Shown here: piece by piece, positions 8,523 through 15,604 of the stretch
Layout: each line of letters starts with the position of its first letter
Position numbering within the stretch: position 1 is the first letter of the stretch
NCBI RefSeq assembly: GCF_014654365.1
Contig: NZ_BNAY01000001.1
Location: 682,001 to 746,000 of the forward strand
Length of the DNA stretch: 64,000 nt
Direction of reading: 5' to 3'
Source of the DNA: Amycolatopsis oliviviridis
GTDB taxonomy: Bacteria; Actinomycetota; Actinomycetes; Mycobacteriales; Pseudonocardiaceae
The notes under the pieces: generated by a model
Told to the model about the DNA's origin: nothing
What the model saw: the letters and a program-made list of their open reading frames with translations, nothing else
The model's database searches: none
Translations under genes and position numbers: made by a program

Positions 8523-9106
8523 CGGTCGGCCCCGAGCACGAGGCGGACGCAATGGTCGATCAGGCGGTCGCGGCTCACCTTGAGCGAGCCGTCGAGGTAG
8601 GCGATGAACACGTTGCTCAGCGCGCCTACCAGCCCGATCGAGGTCATCTGCCGTTCCGCCGCGTCGCCGTGGGACAGCTGTCCGCTGACCAGTTCGGCGA
8701 AGGAGGGGAGGAGCGCGATCCCGCGGGTGGTCAGCGCGGGGTCGGTGATCGGCGCGAGCAGGAGGACGCGGCCCTTGCGCGGGTCGTCGAGCATCAGTCC
8801 GACGAACGCGCGGACGGCGGCCTTCGCCCGTTCGGCGGGTTCGGCCGTGTCGCTGACGGCGTCGACCAGGGCCTGCCGGGCCTGCTCGCCGATGTGCTCG
8901 TAGACCGCGACGACCAGTTCCTCACGGTCGGCGAAACTCTCGTAGAAGTACCGCTCCGTCAGCTTGGCGTGACGGCACACCGCGCGAACGCTCACCCCGG
9001 CGCTGCCCTGGGTGCCCAGCAGGTCGAGCCCCGCCTCGACGAGCTGTTCCCGCCGCGCGGCCTTGCGGTCGTCCAGGGTCGTGCCTGCCCAGCTGCGGCC
9101 GGCCAT
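8513..9106 (-). CDS. TetR-family transcriptional regulator
   Basis: The 197-residue protein has an N-terminal TetR DNA-binding domain: [15 protein letters not shown], then helix-turn-helix [21 protein letters not shown] at residues about 38-58. The C-terminal helical domain is of the generic TetR_C kind. It is divergent from the DUF2236 oxygenase gene, and the 90-base gap contains a long palindrome (9122-9168) that is the likely operator for both directions. Confidence 0.9.
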   Translation of the reverse strand: MAGRSWAGTTLDDRKAARREQLVEAGLDLLGTQGSAGVSVRAVCRHAKLTERYFYESFADREELVVAVYEHIGEQARQALVDAVSDTAEPAERAKAAVRAFVGLMLDDPRKGRVLLLAPITDPALTTRGIALLPSFAELVSGQLSHGDAAERQMTSIGLVGALSNVFIAYLDGSLKVSRDRLIDHCVRLVLGADRQA

Positions 9107-9121
9107 GATCGGCTCCTCTTG

Positions 9122-9168
9122 TTGACTACGGCTGTTGTCAACTTTAACCTGACAACAGTTGTGGTCAA
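9122..9168. promoter_or_regulatory. palindromic operator for the divergent TetR regulator
   Basis: The arms TTGACTACGGCTGTTGTCA (9122-9140) and TGACAACAGTTGTGGTCAA (9150-9168) are inverted repeats with 17 of 19 positions complementary, separated by nine bases (ACTTTAACC). They sit between the TetR start (9106) and the oxygenase start (9197), and the TTGACT half could double as a promoter -35 element. Such long symmetric sites are typical TetR operators. Confidence 0.8.
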
Positions 9169-9196
9169 TTTAACCAGCTCATTGAGGAGACCGGGG

Positions 9197-10117
9197 ATGA
9201 CACAGCCGCGGCCGCTGGGACCGGATTCGCTGACCTGGAAGTACTTCGGCGATTGGCGAGGGCTGCTCATCGCCCTCTGGGCCGGATCCATGCAGAACAT
9301 GCACCCCGAGCTGGGCGCGGGCGTCGAGGAGCACTCGCGCTTCTTCGAGGAGCGCTGGCAGCGGCTGTTCCGTTCGCTGTACCCGATCGGGGGAGTCATC
9401 TACGACGGCCCGCGCGCGCAGGCGACCGCGCTGGAGGTGCGCGGCTACCACGATCGGATCAAGGGCGTCGACAAACACGGGCGGCGCTATCACGCGCTCA
9501 ACCCGGACACCTTCTACTGGGCGCACTCGACGTTCTTCATGAGCGCCATCCTCATCGCCGACAACTTCGTCGGCGGCATCGGCGAGGCCGAGAAGCGGAA
9601 GCTGTTCGACGAGCACGTGCAGTGGTACGAGATGTACGGCATGAGCATGCGCCCGGTGCCGGAGTCGTGGGAGGACTTCCAGCTGTACTGGAAGCGCATG
9701 TGCGAGGACGTCCTGGAGGACAACAAGGCCACGCGCGACGTCCTGGAGATCAAGGACATCGCGAAGCCGCATTTCCTGCCGTGGCTGCCGGACTTCGCGT
9801 GGAACCTCGTGCGCGGGCAGGTGGCGCGGAACTTCGTCTGGCTGACCGTCGGGTTGTACGACCCGCCGATCCGCGAACGGCTCGGCTACACCTGGACCGA
9901 ACGCGACGAACGACGGCACCGGCGGGCCGGAAAGCTGATCAACGCGGCTTTCAAGCTGGTCCCGCGAGACCGTCGTTATCACCCCCGCGCCAGGGCGGGC
10001 TGGCGTCGCGAGCGTGGCGAACTGGCCCCGGACGCGCCGTTGGTCGAGACTCCCGCGAGGAACCTTCCGCCGCTTTCGGAGCGGGGCAAACCGGAGCACT
10101 ACTCACCGAACGTCTGA
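9197..10117 (+). CDS. DUF2236 (mpaB/rubber-oxygenase-domain) protein
   Basis: The 306-residue protein starts at an ATG behind GAGGAG. It fits the oxygenase-MpaB/MpaB'/rubber oxygenase domain: N-terminal PDSLTWKYFGDWRGLLIALWAG, then HALNPDTFYWAHSTFF with conserved histidines, and a further central helical part (PVPESWEDFQLYWKRM). Members include latex-clearing protein and fungal MpaB and are thought to use haem to cleave double bonds oxidatively; most actinobacterial copies are uncharacterised. It lies 12 bases upstream of a luciferase-like oxidoreductase gene and under the TetR palindrome. Confidence 0.85.
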   Translation: MTQPRPLGPDSLTWKYFGDWRGLLIALWAGSMQNMHPELGAGVEEHSRFFEERWQRLFRSLYPIGGVIYDGPRAQATALEVRGYHDRIKGVDKHGRRYHALNPDTFYWAHSTFFMSAILIADNFVGGIGEAEKRKLFDEHVQWYEMYGMSMRPVPESWEDFQLYWKRMCEDVLEDNKATRDVLEIKDIAKPHFLPWLPDFAWNLVRGQVARNFVWLTVGLYDPPIRERLGYTWTERDERRHRRAGKLINAAFKLVPRDRRYHPRARAGWRRERGELAPDAPLVETPARNLPPLSERGKPEHYSPNV

Positions 10118-10129
10118 TCAGGAGTGTCG

Positions 10130-11155
10130 ATGAAGCTTGGTTACCACCTCGGTTACTGGTCCTCCGCCCCGCCCGAAGGCGCGCTGGACGCGGTGCTGCG
10201 CGCCGAAGAACTCGGCTTCGACTCCGTGTGGACCGCCGAGGGCTACGGTTCGGACGCGTTCACCCCGCTCGCCTGGTGGGGCGCGTCGACGAGCCGGATC
10301 AAGCTCGGCACCAACATCGTCCAGATGTCGGCGCGCACCCCGACCGCGACGGGTATGCACGCGCTGACCCTGGACCACCTGTCCGGTGGCCGGTTCGTGC
10401 TCGGGCTCGGCGCGTCCGGGCCGCAGGTGGTCGAGGGCTGGTACGGGCAGCCGTATCCGAAACCGCTGGCGCGCACCCGCGAGTACGTCGACATCGTGCG
10501 TCAGGTCGTCGCGCGTGAGGCGCCGGTGACCCACGACGGGCAGCACTTCCAGCTGCCGCTGCGGGGCGGGACGGGGCTGGGCAAGGCGCTGAAGTCCACA
10601 GTGCACCCGTTCCGCAAGGAGATCCCGATCTTCCTCGCCGCCGAGGGGCCGAAGAACGTGGCGCTGTCGGCGGAGATCTGCGACGGCTGGCTCCCGCTGT
10701 TCTTCTCGCCCAAGAGCGACGCGTTCTACCGGACGGCGTTGCAGGAGGGCTTCTCGCGTCCCGGTGCCCGGCACGGTTTCGGCGACTTCGAGGTCGCCGC
10801 GTCGGTCCCGGTGCTCGTCCACGACGACGTCGAAGAGGCCGCGAGCTGGATCAAGCCGTCGCTGGCGCTCTACATCGGCGGTATGGGCGCGAAATCGGTG
10901 AACTTCCACCACGACGTCTTCGCTCGCATGGGCTACGAGGACGTCGCCGACAAGGTCCAGGAGCTCTACCTGGCCGGCCGCAAGGACGAGGCGACCGCCG
11001 CGATCCCGACGTCGCTGGTCGAGGACACCTCGCTGATCGGACCTCCGGAAAAGATCCGTGACGAGCTGGGCAAGTGGGAGGAGACCGTGGTGACGACGCT
11101 GCTTCTGCGAGGCGACGCGGCGACGCTCACGAAGGTCGCCGAGACCCTCTCGTAG
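10130..11155 (+). CDS. LLM-class F420-dependent oxidoreductase
   Basis: The 341-residue TIM-barrel protein has the family pattern KLGYHLGYW at its start, SIWTAE-like SVWTAEGYGSDAF, the LTLDHLSGGRFVLGLGASGPQV segment and the flavin/F420 phosphate-region residues. It resembles mycobacterial F420-dependent oxidoreductases of the MSMEG_2516 type. The ATG at 10130 is preferred over the GTG at 10124 because GGAG at 10121-10124 is well spaced from it. It is probably cotranscribed with the DUF2236 oxygenase under the TetR regulator; the substrate is unknown. Confidence 0.88.
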   Translation: MKLGYHLGYWSSAPPEGALDAVLRAEELGFDSVWTAEGYGSDAFTPLAWWGASTSRIKLGTNIVQMSARTPTATGMHALTLDHLSGGRFVLGLGASGPQVVEGWYGQPYPKPLARTREYVDIVRQVVAREAPVTHDGQHFQLPLRGGTGLGKALKSTVHPFRKEIPIFLAAEGPKNVALSAEICDGWLPLFFSPKSDAFYRTALQEGFSRPGARHGFGDFEVAASVPVLVHDDVEEAASWIKPSLALYIGGMGAKSVNFHHDVFARMGYEDVADKVQELYLAGRKDEATAAIPTSLVEDTSLIGPPEKIRDELGKWEETVVTTLLLRGDAATLTKVAETLS

Positions 11156-11161
11156 AAACTC

Positions 11162-11183
11162 CGCATTTAGTCCTCTGAATGCG
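11162..11183. repeat. palindrome of the CGCATTTAG family
   Basis: Arms CGCATTTAG and CTGAATGCG around TCCT, identical to the core at 1261-1282. It lies seven bases after the oxidoreductase stop and could act as its terminator, although no T-run follows. Confidence 0.75.
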
Positions 11184-11191
11184 TTCGTAGG

Positions 11192-11220
11192 TTGCGAGGG
11201 TGAGGCCCATCACGTAGCGT
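11192..11220 (+). promoter_or_regulatory. possible promoter of the ceramidase operon
   Basis: TTGCGA (11192-11197) and TAGCGT (11215-11220) are separated by 17 bases and resemble -35 and -10 elements of a vegetative actinobacterial promoter. If used, transcription would begin within the palindrome at 11221-11261, which would then act as an operator at the start site. Confidence 0.4.
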
Positions 11221-11261
11221 CCCGGCCACGAACATGAAGTCGGTTCATGTTCGTGGCCGGG
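11221..11261 (+). promoter_or_regulatory. perfect 18-bp hairpin/operator before the ceramidase start
   Basis: Arms 11221-11238 (CCCGGCCACGAACATGAA) and 11244-11261 are perfectly complementary around GTCGG. The last bases of the second arm run directly into the ribosome-binding sequence (GGGAGGTG) of the ceramidase ATG at 11273. It could be a repressor operator at the transcription start or an mRNA hairpin limiting ribosome access. Its sequence is unlike the dispersed palindromes elsewhere in the window. Confidence 0.75.
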
Positions 11262-11272
11262 AGGTGCGACTC

Positions 11273-13288
11273 ATGACGGTGAGCCGGAGGCGGGTTCTCG
11301 CGGGTGCGGCGGCCTTGCCCGTCGCGGCGGGTGTGCTCGGCGCCCAGCAAGCGCAAGCGGCGCCCGTGAAGGGTTTCCGCGTCGGCGCCGGCCTCTCCGA
11401 CGTCACCGGCCCGGCCGCCGAGAACGGCATGATGGGCTACTCGATGCCGCAGCAGCAGACCGCCGGCATCCACCTCCGCACCCGGGCGCGGGCCTTCGTG
11501 GTCGACGACGGCGCCAAGCGGATCGCCTTCGTCACCGCCGACCTCGGCGCGCTGTTCCAGTCCGTCCACCAGGGCGTCATGCGCAAGCTCCAAGCCGCGT
11601 ACGGCGATCTCTACACCGAGCAGAACGTGCTCCTCAACGCCACGCACACCCACTCCGCGTGCGGCGGCGACTCCCACTACGCCGCCTACGACCTGGCGAT
11701 CCTCGGCTTCCAGCAGGAGGTCTACGACGCCGTCGTCGACGGGATCTTCGAAGCCATCAGCCGGGCGCACGCGAACCTCGCGCCCGGGTCGATCCGGCTC
11801 GGCCGCGCGGAACTCACCAAAGCGAGCGTCAACCGCTCCCGCAAGGCCTTCGAGCTGAACCCGCAGGCCGACAAGGACCACTTCCCGCAGGCGATCGACC
11901 CGGCCGTCACGGTGCTGCGGTTCAGCCAGAACGGTGTCGACGTCGGCGCGATCAGCTGGTTCGCCACGCACGGCACGTCCATGAGCAACGGCAACCACCT
12001 GATCAGCGGCGACAACAAGGGGTACGCCGCCTACGAGTGGGAACACGACCACGCCGGTGTGCGCTACCTCGACGGGAACCCGCGGTTCGTCGCCGCGTTC
12101 CCGCAGACCAACACCGGCGACATGAGCCCGAACCTGAACCTTTCGCCGGGGACACCGGAGACGGAGTTCGAGAACACCCGCACCATCGGCGATCTCCAGT
12201 TCCGCGCGGCGAAGAGCGCCTTCGACGCCGCGGCCGAAGCCGTGACAGGCGGCGTCGACCACCGCATGTGCTACGTGGACATGTCCGATGTGGCCGTCGA
12301 CGCGAAGTACACCCCGAACGGGCGGCCGCAGCGCACCTGCACGGCCGCGATCGGGGTGTCGATGCTGGCGGGCAGCCGCGAGGACGGACCCGGCCTGCCG
12401 CTCCCGGAAGGCGTGAAGAACCCGTTCATCGACTGGCTCGGCGGCATCGACGCGCCGATCCCGCAGGCACTCGCCGACGCGCACGCGCCGAAGGTGATCG
12501 CGGTGCCGTTCGGCGCGATGAAGCCGTACCCGTGGACGCCGGAGGTCTTGCCCCTGCAGATCGTCCGGATCGGACAGCTGCACCTGGTGGCCGTGCCCGC
12601 CGAGCTGACCATCGTCTCCGGGCTGCGGCTGCGCCGGACCGTCGCGGGCGAACTCGGTGTCCCGCTGGAGAACGTGCTCGTCCAGGGCTACTCCAACGCC
12701 TACAGCCAGTACGTCACCACGCCCGAGGAGTACGACTCGCAGCAGTACGAAGGCGCGTCGACCCTTTACGGCCGCTACACGCTTCCGGCGTATCAGCAGG
12801 AGTTCGCGAAGCTCGCGGCCGCGATGAAGGCCGGGAAGACCGTCCCGCACGGGCCCACGCCGCGGGATCTGCGCGGCAAGCTGATCAACTTCCAGCCCGG
12901 GGTGGTCTTCGACAGCGCGCCCGCGTTCAAGAACTTCGGTGACGTCACGGTCGACGCGAAGAGCACCTACGCGCGCGGCGAGCAGGTCGCGGTCGAGTTC
13001 GTCACCGGGCATCCGAAGAACGACCTCCGGCGCGGCGGCACGTTCCTGGAGATCCAGCGGCTGGTGGACGGCAAGTGGGTCCGGCACGCCGACGACGGAG
13101 ACTGGGACACCAAGTACCACTGGGCGCGGACCTTCGTCGCCGAATCGAAAGCCGTCGTCCACTGGAAGATCCCCGCGAACGCCCCGATCGGCAAATATCG
13201 CGTGGTCCACTTCGGCAACTGGAAGAACGGCTGGAACGGGGCGATCTCCGCGTTCAGCGGAACCTCGCGGACGTTCGTCGTCTCCTGA
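11273..13288 (+). CDS. secreted neutral/alkaline ceramidase
   Basis: The 671-residue product from the ATG at 11273 (GGGAGG upstream) begins with a twin-arginine signal, SRRRVLAGAAALPVAAG, cleaved near AQAA. The neutral ceramidase domain follows: NATHTHSACGG with zinc-binding His at residues 125 and 127, FATHGTSM, the nucleophile segment ISGDNKGYAA, VPAELTI with the zinc-binding glutamate, and the family signature SNAYSQYVTTPEEYDSQQYE. A C-terminal beta-rich domain ends the protein. These enzymes hydrolyse the amide bond of ceramide to sphingoid base and fatty acid outside the cytoplasm. An upstream in-frame ATG at 11234 lies inside the hairpin and would add 13 residues before the twin arginines; it is less likely. 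Confidence 0.93.
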   Translation: MTVSRRRVLAGAAALPVAAGVLGAQQAQAAPVKGFRVGAGLSDVTGPAAENGMMGYSMPQQQTAGIHLRTRARAFVVDDGAKRIAFVTADLGALFQSVHQGVMRKLQAAYGDLYTEQNVLLNATHTHSACGGDSHYAAYDLAILGFQQEVYDAVVDGIFEAISRAHANLAPGSIRLGRAELTKASVNRSRKAFELNPQADKDHFPQAIDPAVTVLRFSQNGVDVGAISWFATHGTSMSNGNHLISGDNKGYAAYEWEHDHAGVRYLDGNPRFVAAFPQTNTGDMSPNLNLSPGTPETEFENTRTIGDLQFRAAKSAFDAAAEAVTGGVDHRMCYVDMSDVAVDAKYTPNGRPQRTCTAAIGVSMLAGSREDGPGLPLPEGVKNPFIDWLGGIDAPIPQALADAHAPKVIAVPFGAMKPYPWTPEVLPLQIVRIGQLHLVAVPAELTIVSGLRLRRTVAGELGVPLENVLVQGYSNAYSQYVTTPEEYDSQQYEGASTLYGRYTLPAYQQEFAKLAAAMKAGKTVPHGPTPRDLRGKLINFQPGVVFDSAPAFKNFGDVTVDAKSTYARGEQVAVEFVTGHPKNDLRRGGTFLEIQRLVDGKWVRHADDGDWDTKYHWARTFVAESKAVVHWKIPANAPIGKYRVVHFGNWKNGWNGAISAFSGTSRTFVVS

Positions 13289-13305
13289 CACCGGAAAGGT
13301 CTTTC

Positions 13306-14265
13306 GTGCGGAAGCTCGCCGTGGTCGCCATCGCCGCCGCCCTGTTCGCCGGAACCGCCGTCCCCGCCCAAGCGGCGGTCTCGGTGAAGGTCATGGCGTT
13401 CAACATCTGGCAGCTGCCTTGGATCGCCAGCCCGAACACCTCGGACAAGCAGGCCAGGGCCCGCGCCGCCGAGGACGTCATCCGCGCGAACGACGCGGAC
13501 GTCGTCGTCCTCGACGAGGCGTTCAGCGCCCAGGCCGAGGAGATGCGGAACCGGCTGAAGGACGTCTGGCCGTACCAGACTCCGCTCGTCGGCCAGTACT
13601 GCAAGACGTCGCCGGGCTGGACGACGGTGAACGGGAACTGCTCGAATTCGCCCGTCGTGGTCAACGGCGGTGTCACCGTGCTGAGCAAGGCACCGGTGAC
13701 CGAACAGCACCAGCTGGTCTTCCGCAATTCCTACTCGGGCACCGCGGACTACCTGTCCAACAAGGGTGCCGCGCTCGCCCGGCTGGTCGTGAACGGCAAG
13801 CCGCTCTGGATCGCGGGCACCCACATGCAGGCCGACGAGGGACCGGAGACGCTGCCGAAGGCGCACGACGTCCGGATGGCGCAACTCGGCGAGATCCGGG
13901 ACCTGGTCACGAAATACGCGCCCGCGGCCGAGCCGGTCGTCATCGCCGGCGACCTGAACATCGAGTACTGGGCGGGGCAGGGGCGCAAGGATTCCCTCGG
14001 CCGGACCCAGGTCCAGCAGGGTGAAGCCTTCCTCGGCGGCGTCCTCCGCACGACCGGCGAGGGCGCCTACACCTTCGACGCGGCGACGAACCCGAATGCC
14101 GCGAAGTCCGTTCCGGCGACCTATCGCGACTCGCTGGACTACGTCGGCGCGGTGCGCGCGGGCGGCCGTCCACTCGCCGCTGTCGGCCCGGTACAGCTCG
14201 TGCATCACGACGGTGGCACGATTCCCTCCGACCACTACCCGGTGGTGGCCAAGATCCAATACTGA
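13306..14265 (+). CDS. secreted sphingomyelinase C-like phosphodiesterase
   Basis: The 319-residue protein from a GTG has a Sec signal peptide (residues 1-24, ending AQAA) and an endonuclease/exonuclease/phosphatase-fold domain of the bacterial neutral sphingomyelinase type. Catalytic residues can be placed: Asn33 (AFNIW), Glu71 (LDEAF), Asp216 and Asn218 (AGDLNIEY) and His310 (PSDHYPV). Family members are Mg2+-dependent and cut sphingomyelin to ceramide and phosphocholine. It starts 17 bases after the ceramidase gene, so the two secreted enzymes would act in sequence on one lipid. Activity on other phosphosphingolipids such as inositol phosphoceramide is an open alternative. Confidence 0.87.
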   Translation: MRKLAVVAIAAALFAGTAVPAQAAVSVKVMAFNIWQLPWIASPNTSDKQARARAAEDVIRANDADVVVLDEAFSAQAEEMRNRLKDVWPYQTPLVGQYCKTSPGWTTVNGNCSNSPVVVNGGVTVLSKAPVTEQHQLVFRNSYSGTADYLSNKGAALARLVVNGKPLWIAGTHMQADEGPETLPKAHDVRMAQLGEIRDLVTKYAPAAEPVVIAGDLNIEYWAGQGRKDSLGRTQVQQGEAFLGGVLRTTGEGAYTFDAATNPNAAKSVPATYRDSLDYVGAVRAGGRPLAAVGPVQLVHHDGGTIPSDHYPVVAKIQY

Positions 14266-14299
14266 GGCCTTCATCGGGAGAATCGCCTCGAGGAGGATC

Positions 14300-15604
14300 A
14301 TGGCAGCCCTGCCAGCACGGACGAGGTACCGCTACTCGCTCGGCTCGTTCGTCACCGGCCCCTTCGGCACGGTTCCCGGCCTGCTCCTCCTGAAGTACCT
14401 CACCGACACGATGGGCGTCGCGGCGGGCGTCGCCGGGGTGATCGTGTTCGTGCCCAAGGCCTGGGACGTGCTGTTCAACCCGATCGCGGGCAGGCTGTCG
14501 GACGCGGACATGGTCCGCACCGGCAGCCGCCGCCGGTTCCTGCTCTTCGGCGGCATCGGTGTCTCGATCCTCTTCGCGGCCCTGTTCGCGCACCCGGGCT
14601 TCGGCGGCCCGGTTCCCGACGCGATCTACGTCGTCGTCGTGTTCCTGTTGTGCGCCACCGCGTACGCGTTCTTCCAGGTGCCGTTCAACGCGCTGCCCGC
14701 CGAACTGACCGACTCGGCGGACGAACGCACGAAACTGACCAGTATCCGGATCGGCTTCCTCGCGGTCGCCATCCTGATCTGCGGCGGCGGCGCGCCCGCG
14801 ATCACCGAGGCCGTCGGCGGCATCGCGGGCTACCGCGTCATGGGCGTGTTCATCGCCGTGATCATCCTGCTGGCCACCCTCGGCGTGTACTTCGGACTGA
14901 AGGACGCCCCGGTCGGCGCGCTGCGGCCGAACACGGTGAGCCCGCGCGAACTGCTGCGGACGCTCGCGCAGTGGCGGCCGTTCCGCTGGCTGCTCGGGGT
15001 CTACTTCGTCCAGGCGCTCGGCATCGGCACGGTACTGGCCGCGATCCCGTACTTCGCCGAGCGGATCCTCGGCAGCTCCGGCTACTCGACGCTGCTGTTC
15101 GTCGGCTTCGTCGGCCCGGCGCTGCTGACCATGCCGCTATGGCCGAAACTCGGTGCCAGTGTGGGGAAGCTGGTCGGGTTCCGGCTCGCCACCGCCGCGT
15201 TCGGCATCGGTCTTCTCGGCCTGCTGGGCGCCAAACTGTTCGGGCTCCCCGTCACGATGGTGTTCGTCGCCTTCTGCGGTGTCGGCTACGCGGGGATCTC
15301 GGTGTTCCCGCTGGCGATCCTGCCGGACCTGATCAGTGACGAGGAGGAGCGGACCGGCGAGACCAGGGCCGGTGTGGCGGCCGGGGTCTGGACGGCGTCG
15401 GAGACCCTGGGGCTCGCGCTCGGCCCGGGTATCTGGGGCCTGGTCCTGCAGTTCGGCGACTACCAGTCGAGCCTCGCCCCGGGCGCGGCGCAACCGGACA
15501 GCGCCCTGACGGCGATCCTGCTCGGCGCGTCGATCCTCCCGGCGGTGCTGATCCTGTTCGGCATTCCGCTGCTGCGGAAGTCCGTGCTGGAGCGCCGGTC
15601 GTGA
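14300..15604 (+). CDS. MFS_2 / GPH-type transporter
   Basis: The 434-residue protein shows about twelve transmembrane helices and the glycoside-pentoside-hexuronide (MelB-like, MFS_2) pattern: RYSLGSFVTGPFGTVPG at the start, FVPKAWDVLFNPIAGRLSD with its conserved aspartate, and RRRFLLFG in the first cytoplasmic loop. The same superfamily includes the animal lysolipid and sphingosine-1-phosphate carriers Mfsd2a and Mfsd2b, so import of a sphingoid base or lysolipid is a reasonable guess in this operon. Sugar transport is the alternative. AGGAGG lies just before the ATG. It overlaps the next gene by GTGA. Confidence 0.85.
   Translation: MAALPARTRYRYSLGSFVTGPFGTVPGLLLLKYLTDTMGVAAGVAGVIVFVPKAWDVLFNPIAGRLSDADMVRTGSRRRFLLFGGIGVSILFAALFAHPGFGGPVPDAIYVVVVFLLCATAYAFFQVPFNALPAELTDSADERTKLTSIRIGFLAVAILICGGGAPAITEAVGGIAGYRVMGVFIAVIILLATLGVYFGLKDAPVGALRPNTVSPRELLRTLAQWRPFRWLLGVYFVQALGIGTVLAAIPYFAERILGSSGYSTLLFVGFVGPALLTMPLWPKLGASVGKLVGFRLATAAFGIGLLGLLGAKLFGLPVTMVFVAFCGVGYAGISVFPLAILPDLISDEEERTGETRAGVAAGVWTASETLGLALGPGIWGLVLQFGDYQSSLAPGAAQPDSALTAILLGASILPAVLILFGIPLLRKSVLERRS

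Noticed and set aside
11210..13291. A 693-codon minus-strand frame opposite the ceramidase
   Set aside because: The plus strand has the complete ceramidase motifs; the antisense frame is Arg/Val/Asp-rich without domains.
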